Origin: Streptomyces sp. NBC_01216
GTDB taxonomy: Bacteria; Actinomycetota; Actinomycetes; Streptomycetales; Streptomycetaceae
Reading direction: 5' to 3'
Assembly: GCF_035994945.1 (NCBI RefSeq)
Contig: NZ_CP108677.1
Location: 5,890,001 to 5,954,000 of the forward strand
Length of the DNA stretch: 64,000 nt
Shown in pieces: positions 8,718 through 17,351 of this stretch. Numbering within the stretch: the stretch's first letter is position 1; every line of letters begins with the position of its first letter. A program made the translations under genes and the position numbers. The notes beneath the pieces are model-generated. The model did not search any database. It saw only the letters and a program-made list of their open reading frames with translations, and was not told the origin of the DNA.

Positions 8718-9673
8718 TCCTCTGTGTACGGTTCCGGGTCGAGCCGGACCGCCAGGCACTGCTCCCCCGGCTGGTCGCGCTGCTGGGCGAGTTCACCCCG
8801 GTCGTCGAGGCCGCGCCGCCCGACACCCTGTTCGCCGACGTGCGCGGCGCGCCGCGCTACTTCGGCTGGAGCCCGGTGGAACTGGCCTCGGTGGTACGGG
8901 TCAGGGCGCTCGCCCTGTACGGCGTCGACTGCGTCATCGGGGCCGGTCCGAACCCGATGCTGGCCCGGATGGCGGCCCGCGACGCCCGACCCGGCAGCAC
9001 CCCCGTCGTCGAGGACCCGGCCGCCTTCCTGCGGGACCGTCCGGTCGGCGCGCTCGACGGGGTCGGGCGCGCCCTGGCCCGCACGCTCCGCGGGTACGGC
9101 CTGGACTCCGTCGGCCGGGTCGCGGACGCGCCGCTCGCCGTGCTCCAGCGGCTGGTCGGCGCGCGGACCGGACGCGAACTGGCGGAGCGGGCGCGGGGCA
9201 TCGACCGCACGCCCGTCGTCCCGAACGCGGCCTCCCGCTCGATGGCGGCCGAACGGTCCTTCCCGAACGACGAACTGGACCAGGACGTCCACCGCAAGGC
9301 GCTGCTCTCGCTCGCCGCGGAGCTGGGCGCCGGAATGCGGACGGAGGAGCGGGTCTGCCGTTCCCTGACGGTCACCGTGCGCTATGCGGACCGGTCCGTC
9401 ACCAGCCGTACCCGGACGCTTCCCGAGCCGACCGCGCACTCGGTGGCGCTCGCCTCACTCGCCTACGCGGTCCACGCGTCGTTCGGGCTCCAGCGGGCGC
9501 GGGTGCGGGGGATCGCGCTGCGGGCGGAAGGGCTGGGCCCGGCGGAGGGGACGGCTCGGCAGCTCACCTTCGACCCGGCCGACGAGAAGGCCCGGCGGAT
9601 CGAGGAAGTGGCGGACCGGGCGCGGGCGAGGTTCGGGCCGAACGCGGTCCTGCCGGGATCGCTGGCGGCCTGA
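8714..9673 (+). CDS. imuB: ImuB/DinB-like Y-family polymerase, apparently catalytically inactive
   Basis: The start overlaps the dnaE2 stop as ATGA, so translation is coupled. The 319-residue protein aligns by eye with Y-family polymerases: a palm remnant VEAAPPDTLFADVRGAPRYFG, thumb segment GVGRALARTLRGYGLDSVGRVA, and little finger KALLSLAAELGAGMRTEERVC. The first catalytic motif (DxDxFYA in DinB) reads RFRVEPDRQ, and the SIDE motif reads PPDT, so metal-binding acids are missing. Loss of these residues characterises ImuB, the adaptor that brings DnaE2 to the sliding clamp. No obvious clamp-binding peptide is visible at the C terminus, and no imuA is adjacent. It is shorter than typical ImuB (about 500 residues), so a diverged DinB remains possible. 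Confidence 0.75.
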   Translation: MILCVRFRVEPDRQALLPRLVALLGEFTPVVEAAPPDTLFADVRGAPRYFGWSPVELASVVRVRALALYGVDCVIGAGPNPMLARMAARDARPGSTPVVEDPAAFLRDRPVGALDGVGRALARTLRGYGLDSVGRVADAPLAVLQRLVGARTGRELAERARGIDRTPVVPNAASRSMAAERSFPNDELDQDVHRKALLSLAAELGAGMRTEERVCRSLTVTVRYADRSVTSRTRTLPEPTAHSVALASLAYAVHASFGLQRARVRGIALRAEGLGPAEGTARQLTFDPADEKARRIEEVADRARARFGPNAVLPGSLAA

Positions 9674-9707
9674 GAGCCTGTCGGTCGAAGGCCACCCGGC
9701 AGGTTCT
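9673..9707 (+). terminator. Terminator hairpin, repeat-family member R1
   Basis: AGAGCCTGTCGG starts on the last base of the imuB-like stop codon and pairs with CCGGCAGGTTCT over 12 positions, including two G-U pairs. It belongs to a palindrome family seen at four other gene ends in this window. Confidence 0.6.
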
Positions 9708-9945
9708 GAGCGGCCCTCGGGCCTGGTGGTCCGGTGCGGCGGCGGCCCGGGGGGCGCGCACCGGCGGCGGTCCCGGGTGTCCTGTTCACTCTTCTTGACG
9801 ACAGGTCAGTTTTTACCGACGCGTAACTTCCCAGTGAAGGCTACTCGTCCGTAGCTTGGTGGGAGCAGAGCATCCCCACTTGTGGTCCGGACCGCAGGGC
9901 TCCACGCATCCACCATTTCCCCTTGAGCCGCAAGGAGATCGCACG

Positions 9946-10806
9946 ATGCTGCCCTGGAAGCACGCGCTCAGAGCCTTGTCCGTCCTGCTGCTGACCGCCG
10001 CCGCCCTCATCGCCCCCACCGCCTCGGCCCAGGCCGCGACCGCCCCCAGCCGGGGCTGGAACGACTACTCCTGCAAGCCCTCGGCCGCCCACCCCCGCCC
10101 CGTCGTCCTCGTCCACGGGACCTTCGGCAACTCCGTCGACAACTGGCTGGCCCTCGCGCCGTACCTGGTCAACCGCGGGTACTGCGTCTTCTCGCTCGAC
10201 TACGGCCAGCTGCCCGGCGTGCCCTTCTTCCACGGGCTCGGCCCGATCGACAAGTCGGCCGAGCAGCTCGACGCGTACGTGGACCGGGTGCTCGCCGCCA
10301 CCGGCGCCGCCGAGGCCGACCTCGTCGGCCACTCGCAGGGCGGCATGATGCCGCGCTACTACCTGAAGTTCCTCGGCGGCGCCGAGAAGGTCAACGCGCT
10401 CGTCGGCATCGCCCCCGACAACCACGGCACCACGCTGCTCGGTCTGACCAGGCTGCTGCCGTACTTCCCCGGAGCCCAGGACCTGCTCGACGCCAAGGTC
10501 CCGGGCCTGGCGGACCAGGTGGCGGGCTCGCCCTTCATCACCAAGCTCAACGCCGGCGGGGACACCGTGCCGGGCGTCCGGTACACGGTCATCACGACCA
10601 AGTACGACGAGGTCGTCACCCCGTACCGCTCCGGTTTCCTCTCCGGGGCGAACGTCACCAACGTCGTCATCCAGGACAAGTGCGCTCTGGACCTCTCCGA
10701 ACACGTGACGATCGGGACGGTGGACCGGGTGACGTTCCACGAGGTGACCAACGCCCTCGACCCGGCCCACGCGACCCCGACCACCTGTCTGTCCGTGATC
10801 GGTTAG
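9946..10806 (+). CDS. Secreted triacylglycerol lipase/esterase (EstA, lipase class 2)
   Basis: This is a 286-residue exported alpha/beta hydrolase. The ATG follows AAGGAGA by 8 nt. Residues 1 to about 32 form a signal peptide ending ASAQAAT. The oxyanion-hole region is PVVLVHGTFG, and the nucleophile is Ser130 in GHSQGG. TTKYDEVVTPY supplies the likely acid, and the late LSEHVTIG histidine completes the triad. Several cysteines (CKPS, GYC, DKC, TTC) suggest disulfides. Its last 4 bases overlap the end of the convergent LPMO gene, so there is no room for a terminator between them. Confidence 0.88.
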   Translation: MLPWKHALRALSVLLLTAAALIAPTASAQAATAPSRGWNDYSCKPSAAHPRPVVLVHGTFGNSVDNWLALAPYLVNRGYCVFSLDYGQLPGVPFFHGLGPIDKSAEQLDAYVDRVLAATGAAEADLVGHSQGGMMPRYYLKFLGGAEKVNALVGIAPDNHGTTLLGLTRLLPYFPGAQDLLDAKVPGLADQVAGSPFITKLNAGGDTVPGVRYTVITTKYDEVVTPYRSGFLSGANVTNVVIQDKCALDLSEHVTIGTVDRVTFHEVTNALDPAHATPTTCLSVIG

Positions 10807-11837
10807 CGGTCGTAGCGGCCCGTCGGCAGCGACCTGCGGCGGGCCGAGACGAAGAGCACGGCCGCGCCCAGCACCAGGACGGCGGCGCCCACGGCCGCGA
10901 GGTACGGGGCCGTGGCGTCGCCCCCGGTCTCGGCGAGACGCTCGCCGGAACCGGCGGCGGCGGGTTCGTTCGGCGCGGCGGACCTCCCGGAAGCCGGGGC
11001 GGAGGTGGCCGATCCGGCCTCCGCCCCGGCCTCGCCCGGCGCGTCGGCCGGTGCCGCGGCGGTCGCCTTCGCGCCCGTCGCGGCGTCCGCGTCACCGTGC
11101 CCGCCGTGCTCGACGGACGACTTCTCCGCGCCGTCCTCGATCTGCTGGTCGGTCGGGGCGGACGCCGTCGGTGCCGGGGTTCCGGACGTGTCGACGTCGT
11201 CCTCGCCGAAGACGACGTCGGAGCACGTGTAGAACGCCTCGGGGGAGTCGGAGCGCTGCCAGACCGAGTAGATCAGGTGCCGGCCGGACTTGCCGGGCAC
11301 GGTCCCGTCGAAGACGTAGTCACCGTTCTCCATCCGCGGGTCGGTCGCCGTCACGAACGGCTTCTCCTCCAGGTCCGACCATTTCAGCGGCTTGGTGGGG
11401 TCGTAGCCGTCCCTGGTGACGTAGAGCGCGAAGGACCCCCGGTGCGGCGCCGTCCCCTTGTACCGGAAGGTGTGCCGGCCCGAGGCGAGGGCGACGGCGG
11501 GCCAGTCGCCGCGCGCGAGGTCGAGCCCGCGGTACTTGTCGTTGCCGGCGCTGCACAGCTTGCCGTCCGGGATCAGCTCGCGGTGCTTCCCGGCCGCGTT
11601 GGCGATGTTCACCGCGTTCCAGTCGTAGATGGCCTGGGTACCGCTCGCCGCCACCGCCGCCTTGCACGCCGCCGACCTGGGGCTCTCCGGCCCCTCCGCG
11701 TAGCAGGCCGACACCCGGCTCACCGGATCGGTCATCGACCCGTGCGCGGCGGCCGGAGCGGCGCCGAGCCCGACCGGCACGAGCGGCGTGATGCCGAGAG
11801 CGAGGACGACGGCGGCCGTGCGGCGGCGAGAGGTCAT
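10803..11837 (-). CDS. Wall-anchored AA10 lytic polysaccharide monooxygenase (chitin/cellulose-binding)
   Basis: This 344-residue copper monooxygenase precursor has a signal peptide ending PAAA before His32, so mature His32 supplies the N-terminal histidine-brace ligand. HRGSFALYVTRDG follows the APH segment that should provide the second brace histidine. The AA10 domain runs to about residue 215 (YSVWQRSDSPEAFYTCSDV). A low-complexity Ala/Pro/Gly linker with HGGHGDAD leads to LAETGG (301-306), a hydrophobic helix and a basic SARRRS tail. That is a sortase sorting signal of the LAXTG type used by class E sortases, so the enzyme should be covalently attached to peptidoglycan. No class E sortase gene is adjacent. 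Confidence 0.9.
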   Translation of the reverse strand: MTSRRRTAAVVLALGITPLVPVGLGAAPAAAHGSMTDPVSRVSACYAEGPESPRSAACKAAVAASGTQAIYDWNAVNIANAAGKHRELIPDGKLCSAGNDKYRGLDLARGDWPAVALASGRHTFRYKGTAPHRGSFALYVTRDGYDPTKPLKWSDLEEKPFVTATDPRMENGDYVFDGTVPGKSGRHLIYSVWQRSDSPEAFYTCSDVVFGEDDVDTSGTPAPTASAPTDQQIEDGAEKSSVEHGGHGDADAATGAKATAAAPADAPGEAGAEAGSATSAPASGRSAAPNEPAAAGSGERLAETGGDATAPYLAAVGAAVLVLGAAVLFVSARRRSLPTGRYDR

Positions 11838-12648
<811 letters not shown>

Positions 12649-12675
12649 CGGAATGTCAGGTGGCCGGTCGGCCTC

Positions 12676-12729
12676 AGAGCCTGTCGGGCGGCCTCTGACC
12701 GGGTGGTCGAAGGTCACCCGACAGGCTCT
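12676..12729. terminator. Large hairpin, repeat-family member R2
   Basis: AGAGCCTGTCGGG (12676-12688) and CCCGACAGGCTCT (12717-12729) are perfect 13-bp arms. Inner TGACC/GGTCA arms extend the structure. A further copy, CCCGACGGGCTCTCAG, runs into the stop codon of the convergent nitroreductase gene at 12752-12754. It probably terminates both genes. Confidence 0.7.
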
Positions 12730-12751
12730 CGGAGGGCCGCCCGACGGGCTC

Positions 12752-13243
12752 TCAGTCCGAACGGCGCAGCGCGACGAGCGGCACGCCCCCGCGTCGGTCG
12801 GCGCCGAGCGCCTCGAACTCGGCCGGGGTGCGCGGCGCGTGGCCGACGGAGCGCATCAGCCGTTCGGCCAGCCTCGGGTGGCGGCGGGCGTAGTCGGCGA
12901 GCGCGCGCCCCGACTCCTCCGGGGGCAGCGGGACGGCCGTGCCCTGGTAGGCGCGGCGGCCCACCTGGTAGCGCACCTCGGGGGTGGCGAGGACGTTGCG
13001 CAGCCACTGCGAGCGTTCTCCGTACCCCGAGGCGATGAGGTACGCGCCCGGTTCGGGGAGCCGGGCGACCACCTCCAGCACCACCTGCCGGGGCCGGCCG
13101 GACACCCGGCCGGTGTGCGTGAGCAGCACCATGCGCTGCCCCAGCAGTCCTCCCAGGCCCAGGCGGTAGAGCGTGATCGGCGCGCGCAGTACCGCGCGGC
13201 GGAGCCCCTTCGTGGGCGGTCCTCCCTTGAGCGGGTTGAGCAT
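12752..13243 (-). CDS. F420-type nitroreductase-family (Ddn-like) protein
   Basis: The chosen ATG has GAGAGGGGAA upstream and gives 163 residues. LLTHTGRVSGRPRQVVLEVV, YLIASGYGERSQWLRNVLATP and VRYQVGRRAY are characteristic of the split-barrel deazaflavin (F420)-dependent nitroreductase family (Ddn/FDR type). These use F420H2 to reduce quinones or nitro compounds. A longer in-frame extension overlaps the upstream regulator and is compositionally unlike protein. The gene lies 61 bp downstream of a TetR gene on the same strand, so the pair is probably a stress or detoxification unit controlled by that repressor. Confidence 0.85.
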   Translation of the reverse strand: MLNPLKGGPPTKGLRRAVLRAPITLYRLGLGGLLGQRMVLLTHTGRVSGRPRQVVLEVVARLPEPGAYLIASGYGERSQWLRNVLATPEVRYQVGRRAYQGTAVPLPPEESGRALADYARRHPRLAERLMRSVGHAPRTPAEFEALGADRRGGVPLVALRRSD

Positions 13244-13304
13244 GGTGCGGTTCCCCTCTCCGTTCTTCGGCGGGTTGCGGGTGTGGTGTGGGCGCGGGTG
13301 GCCG

Positions 13305-13889
13305 TCAGCGGTGTGGCGGGACCAGCAGCGTGACGATCGGTTCGGCGAGGGCGGCCAGGTCGACCGTGGGGTCGAACAGCCACTGCAGGACGCATCCCTC
13401 GATGGCTCCCACCAGTACCGCGGCGTGCGCCGACGGGGTGACGGAGGCTTCCGCGCCGTGTGCCTCGGGCGCCGCCAGCAGTCCGGCGAGGACCGCCCGG
13501 TAGTCGCGGTAGAAGGCGGCCATGTCGATCCAGGCCGGCTTCCGCGCCCCCGCGGACCAGACGTCCAGCAGTGCCAGGGCGAGGTCCCGTTCCCGGGCCA
13601 GCAGCTCCACCACCGAGCGCACCAGGAACGCCAGCCGCTCGGAGGCGTCGCCCGGATGGTGTCCGACCTCCGACAGCAGGGCCTCGGAGCGGGCCGCGAG
13701 ACCGTCGTACGCCGCCCGCAGCAACTCCTCCCGGCTGCCGAAGTACAGGTAGACACTGCCCTTGGCGATGCCCGCCTCCCGGGCGATGTCCTCGATCCGG
13801 CTGTCGGCGTAGCCGTGCCGGGCGAAGACCCGCACCGCGGCGGCCAGGATCTCCTCGCGCCGCGCCTCCCGGTTCACCCGCTTCGGCAT
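13305..13889 (-). CDS. TetR family repressor of the nitroreductase unit
   Basis: This 194-residue protein starts MPKRVNREARREEILAAAVRVF. The helix-turn-helix is SRIEDIAREAGIAKGSVYLYFGSREELL. The alpha-helical ligand domain carries LDVWSAGARKPAWID and AAVLVGAIEGCVLQW. An upstream in-frame start would put coding sequence through the operator palindrome, so the internal ATG is preferred. Perfect inverted repeats lie immediately upstream, which indicates autoregulation. The F420-type nitroreductase gene downstream is the evident target. Confidence 0.88.
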   Translation of the reverse strand: MPKRVNREARREEILAAAVRVFARHGYADSRIEDIAREAGIAKGSVYLYFGSREELLRAAYDGLAARSEALLSEVGHHPGDASERLAFLVRSVVELLARERDLALALLDVWSAGARKPAWIDMAAFYRDYRAVLAGLLAAPEAHGAEASVTPSAHAAVLVGAIEGCVLQWLFDPTVDLAALAEPIVTLLVPPHR

Positions 13890-13905
13890 CCCACCACCCC
13901 TCCCG

Positions 13906-13931
13906 ATAATGACTGACTGGTCAGTCATTAT
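13906..13931. promoter_or_regulatory. TetR operator palindrome
   Basis: ATAATGACTGA, CTGG, TCAGTCATTAT form perfect 11-bp arms around a 4-bp centre, 17 bp upstream of the TetR start. It is AT-rich against a 70%+ GC background, which is typical of a TetR site overlapping a promoter. Confidence 0.85.
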
Positions 13932-13983
13932 TGCGGACGGCTCTGCGGATGGCCAGGCCGAACGACGGAGCGGGGCCGCGCCT

Positions 13984-14008
13984 CCGTCGGCCGGCCTCTG
14001 GCCGACGG
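13984..14008 (-). terminator. Terminator hairpin, repeat-family member R5
   Basis: CCGTCGGCC and GGCCGACGG form a perfect 9-bp stem with a 7-nt loop, directly after the DUF402 stop codon. The loop and flanks (GGCCTCT, GGCCTCAG) match the other repeat-family copies. Confidence 0.6.
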
Positions 14009-14010
14009 CC

Positions 14011-14493
14011 TCAGTGCCCCAGCAGGTCGATCAGCCCCTCACGCCCCAGGACCTCGAGCTCGTCGAGGGCGACGACGGCGCGGGCCGCCGCCTCCGGGTC
14101 GGCGGCGGCGAGACCGCTCGCCGTGAACTCGTCCTCGTCCAGGCGCAGCACCTCGCTGCCGTCCGCCGACACCCACAGATCGAGGTCGAGGTCCTCGACC
14201 ACCACCTTGCCGCCGGCGACGGAGGCCGGCCGGGTGATGTCGCAGTACCACCCCTTGAGCGCTCCGCCGCCGGAGCGCACCTCCTTCACCGCGTACCAGC
14301 GGTCACGCCAGTAGTGCTCGACGAAGACGTCCCCCGGCTCGAAGCGCACGAACCCGAAGTCCCGCACGCCCCGCGCGGCCCATGGGGCGCGGACCGTCAG
14401 CCGGACCCCGTCGTCGGTGACGACGTCCGCCGGGTAGCGGATCTTCGTCCGGCCCGCCTTCGTCAGTACCACCTCAACCGAGCGAACGGACAT
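14011..14493 (-). CDS. DUF402/FomD-like domain protein
   Basis: This is a 160-residue protein of the DUF402 barrel family. FVEHYWRDRWYAVKEVR, GWYCDITRPA and VEDLDLDLWVSADG...LDEDE form the family core. The acidic residues of the last two blocks ligate divalent metal in the characterised member FomD, which hydrolyses a cytidylyl phosphonate. Others of the family hydrolyse nucleoside di/triphosphates. The substrate here is unknown. Its start lies inside the 3' end of the upstream GNAT gene (20-nt overlap), indicating a two-gene operon. Confidence 0.75.
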   Translation of the reverse strand: MSVRSVEVVLTKAGRTKIRYPADVVTDDGVRLTVRAPWAARGVRDFGFVRFEPGDVFVEHYWRDRWYAVKEVRSGGGALKGWYCDITRPASVAGGKVVVEDLDLDLWVSADGSEVLRLDEDEFTASGLAAADPEAAARAVVALDELEVLGREGLIDLLGH

Positions 14494-15397
14494 ACCGGAC
14501 CTCCGTCGCGCAGACCTCGTAGCCGAACCACTTGTTGATCGCCAGCATCGGCTCGTTGCCGGTGTCGTTCCCAGTGAACGCCTCCGTGCATCCGCCGGCG
14601 CGGGCGCGGTGCAGGGAGTGGTTCTTGGCGAGCTTGGCGAGGCCGCGGCCCCGGAAGGCGGGATCGGTGCCGGTCATCCCGGTGCTGTAGCGGCCCGCCC
14701 CGTCGGTCTGGGCGGCGCTGAAGGCGGCGGGGCGGCCGTCGACGACGGCGACGGTCGTCAGCTCGGCGTCGAAGAGCGGGTGGTTCCAGGTGGTCGCCAG
14801 CCAGTGCTCGTAGTCCGTGAGCAGGGCTCCCACGTCGCCCGGCTCGTCCGCGGTCGTGAGCGCGTCCAGGGCGAACAGCGGTCGCGGATCGTCCGCGTAC
14901 GCCGACGCCGGACGCAGTTCCACGCCGGTGGGCGGCTCCTGGAGCGGCGGGAGCGACGAGCCGGTCAGGTCGAGCCGGAGGAAGTGGGCGGAACGCCGGG
15001 AGACGTAGCCGCGCCGCTCGGCGAACGCCCGGTTTCCCGGGGCGTCCAGGACCCAGCTGTACAGCGTCGTGGCGCCCTTCTCCGCCAGGTGCTCCTCGGC
15101 GGTCCGGGCGAGCAGTGCGCCGGCCCCGCGGCCCTGGTGCCCCGGATGCACATAGACGTTGAGGGAGCCGACGTGCGGCTCCGGCGCGTCGTGCGCGATC
15201 CGGACCTGCGCCGTCCCGACGAGCTCGCCGTCGGTCGTCTCGGCCACCAAGGGGCGTTCGTGGCCGTCGGGATGGGACCGCGCCCAGTCGAAGGCCAGTT
15301 GCCGGGCGGTGGAGAGCATGAAGGGAAGCGCGGCGCGCCGGACCAGGGCGAAGCGTTCGGCGTCCTCGGGACGTACATCCCGCACGATGAGGGGCAT
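14474..15397 (-). CDS. GNAT N-acetyltransferase, tandem domains
   Basis: From the ATG at 15397 the protein has 307 residues and two GNAT halves. The first holds NVYVHPGHQGRGAGALL, the acetyl-CoA pyrophosphate loop, and NRAFAERRGY. The second ends TGTDPAFRGRGLAKLAKN and NEPMLAINKWFGYE. Tandem GNATs include mycothiol synthase MshD and many uncharacterised Streptomyces enzymes. Nothing here identifies the acceptor. It is divergent from a small GntR gene and overlaps the DUF402 gene downstream. Confidence 0.85.
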   Translation of the reverse strand: MPLIVRDVRPEDAERFALVRRAALPFMLSTARQLAFDWARSHPDGHERPLVAETTDGELVGTAQVRIAHDAPEPHVGSLNVYVHPGHQGRGAGALLARTAEEHLAEKGATTLYSWVLDAPGNRAFAERRGYVSRRSAHFLRLDLTGSSLPPLQEPPTGVELRPASAYADDPRPLFALDALTTADEPGDVGALLTDYEHWLATTWNHPLFDAELTTVAVVDGRPAAFSAAQTDGAGRYSTGMTGTDPAFRGRGLAKLAKNHSLHRARAGGCTEAFTGNDTGNEPMLAINKWFGYEVCATEVRYVRSLG

Positions 15398-15469
15398 GGG
15401 CCCGAAGGTACGTGCGGATGTGGTGGGGGTGCCTCCCCATTTTCCGGGGATCGGGGGCAGAATCGGGCT

Positions 15470-15844
15470 GTGACCTTGCGTATCGTCGTGGACACCGACT
15501 CCACCACCGCTCCCTACGAACAACTCCGCGCCCAGATCTCGGAGCGGGCCCGCTCCGGGGTGCTGCCCGTCGGCTTCAAGCTGCCGACGGTGCGCGGCCT
15601 GGCGGAGGACCTGGGCTTGGCGGCCAACACGGTCGCCAAGGCATACAAGGCGCTGGAGGCGGACGGCGTGATCGAGACGCGCGGTCGGCTCGGCACCTTC
15701 GTCGCCGCGGCGGGCGACGAGGCGGAGCGCCGTGCGGCGGCGGCGGCGGCCGGTTACGCGGCGGAGGCCCGGCGCCTGGGCCTGAGCCGGGAGGCGGCGC
15801 GGGCCGCGGTCGAGGACGCGCTGCGGGCGGTGTACGGAGCCTGA
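15470..15844 (+). CDS. GntR family regulator, YtrA-like
   Basis: This 124-residue protein starts at GTG (VTLRIVVDTDSTTAPYEQL). The winged helix covers residues 10-78 (FKLPTVRGLAEDLGLAANTVAKAYKALEADG, then ETRGRLGTFV). A short helical tail of about 45 residues replaces a ligand domain, as in the YtrA subfamily. YtrA regulators usually control ABC transporters. None is adjacent, so the divergent GNAT/DUF402 operon is the most likely target. Confidence 0.85.
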   Translation: MTLRIVVDTDSTTAPYEQLRAQISERARSGVLPVGFKLPTVRGLAEDLGLAANTVAKAYKALEADGVIETRGRLGTFVAAAGDEAERRAAAAAAGYAAEARRLGLSREAARAAVEDALRAVYGA

Positions 15845-15874
15845 GCGCCTGTCGGGTGGCCTCTGGCCGGGCGG
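15843..15874 (+). repeat. Repeat-family member R3 at the GntR gene end
   Basis: GAGCGCCTGTCGGGTGGCCT, beginning inside the GntR stop codon and continuing CTGGCCGGGCGG, closely matches the copies at 9673, 12676 and 60195. The inverted arms are weaker here, so terminator function is less clear. Confidence 0.5.
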
Positions 15875-15943
15875 ACCGCCGAGGGAAGGACCCCTGCCGG
15901 GGAGGGGCCAACGCCGGGCGAGCGCGGGGAACGGGTGCGCGGT

Positions 15944-17071
15944 CTAGAGGTACAGGCCCGGCTCCGGCGCGCGCGAGCCCGGCACGCCCGCCGCCGGAGT
16001 GCCCCGGCGTAGGGCGAAGAGTTCCGCGAGCGTCGCGCCCTCGCGGCCGACGCCGTCCTCTGTGCCGAGCCATGTCACGGCTTCCTCGCGGGTCAGGCCG
16101 CCCACCTCGATCCGCGCCAGGCACCGGCCGGGGCGGACCACCGCCGGGTGCAGACGCTCCAGGTCCTCGTTGGTCGTCACACCGACGAGGACGTTGCGGC
16201 CCTGCCCGAGCAGTCCGTCCGTCAGGTTCAGCAGCCGGGAGAGCGCCTGGCCCGCCGTGTGTTTGGCCTCGCCGCGGATCAGTTCGTCGCAGTCCTCCAG
16301 AAGGAGCAGCCGCCAGCGTCCCTTCGCCGTGCCCTCGTCCTCGCCGATCGCGATGTCCATCAGATAGCCGACGTCGTTGAACAGCCGCTCCGGGTCCAGG
16401 ACGCAGTCCACCTGGCACCAGTCCCGCCAGGACCGGGCGAGCGTGCGCAGGGCGGAGGTCTTGCCCGTTCCCGGCGGGCCGTGGAGGAGCAGCAGGCGTC
16501 CGGCGATGTCGTCCGGGGTGACCTTCATCAGTCGGTCCATCGCGTCGGCCACCGGCGCGGTGTAGTTGGGGCGGATCTCCTCCCAGGTGCCCGCGCTGAT
16601 CTGACGCGTCGTGCGGTGCGGTCCGCGCCGCGGGGAGACGTACCAGAAGCCCATCGTCACGTTCTCGGGCTGCGGTTCCGGTTCGTCCTTCGCCCCGTCC
16701 GTGGCCTCCTTGAGGACCCGCTCCGCGAGGTCCGCACCCGTCGCGGTGACGGTGACGTCGGCGCCCCGGCTCCAGCGGGAGACGAGCAGCGTCCAGCCCT
16801 CGCCCTCGGCCAGGACGGCGCTGCGGTCGTCGTCCTTGGCGGCGCGCAGCACCGTCGCGCCCGACGGCAGCAGGGACGCGGCCGGTTTCACCCGGTCCAG
16901 GGTGGTGCTGTGGGAGTGCGGTTGCTCGCCCGTCGCGAAGCGGCCCAGGAACAGCGCGTCGACGACGTCGGCGGGTGAATCGCTGTCATCGACGTTCAGC
17001 CGGATCGGCAGCGCCCGCTGCGGCTCCGACGGCTCCGGTGGCGCGGACGGTACGGGCGAGGTGGCAGACAT
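15944..17071 (-). CDS. DUF5925/AAA ATPase
   Basis: This 375-residue protein starts MSATSPVPS, with an alternative ATG 9 bp upstream. An N-terminal DUF5925 region (about 20-150, DVVDALFLGRFATGEQPHSHS) precedes an AAA+ module. The module has Walker A GPPGTGKTSAL, Walker B RLLLLEDCDEL, sensor-1-like VLVGVTTNEDLERLHPAVVRPGR and an arginine finger in RPGR. This layout resembles classic AAA remodelling ATPases such as those acting with proteasome or membrane complexes, but the partner is unknown. It stands alone between the GntR gene and the SGNH esterase. Confidence 0.78.
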   Translation of the reverse strand: MSATSPVPSAPPEPSEPQRALPIRLNVDDSDSPADVVDALFLGRFATGEQPHSHSTTLDRVKPAASLLPSGATVLRAAKDDDRSAVLAEGEGWTLLVSRWSRGADVTVTATGADLAERVLKEATDGAKDEPEPQPENVTMGFWYVSPRRGPHRTTRQISAGTWEEIRPNYTAPVADAMDRLMKVTPDDIAGRLLLLHGPPGTGKTSALRTLARSWRDWCQVDCVLDPERLFNDVGYLMDIAIGEDEGTAKGRWRLLLLEDCDELIRGEAKHTAGQALSRLLNLTDGLLGQGRNVLVGVTTNEDLERLHPAVVRPGRCLARIEVGGLTREEAVTWLGTEDGVGREGATLAELFALRRGTPAAGVPGSRAPEPGLYL

Positions 17072-17351
17072 GGCGACCATGATCCGGCAACGGGGCATGC
17101 CGCGCACGGTGTTTTGGGCGGGTCGTTCCGCGGGTGACGGCAGCGCGGGACGCTGGCTCGAACTCGATGCTCCGTCCAGGGCTTTCCATTACCGAACGTG
17201 ACGGTTCGTCGGGGTCGACGGGGCTCCTTCCGGACGCGTGTGACGGGCCTTCACAGAGCGCTTACGTAACCGTCTTGGCATGGACACTTCCAGAGTGGCC
17301 GGTGCGCTGCTACTACCTAGTAACGCAGAGATCCTGCTACAGGGAGGTTTC

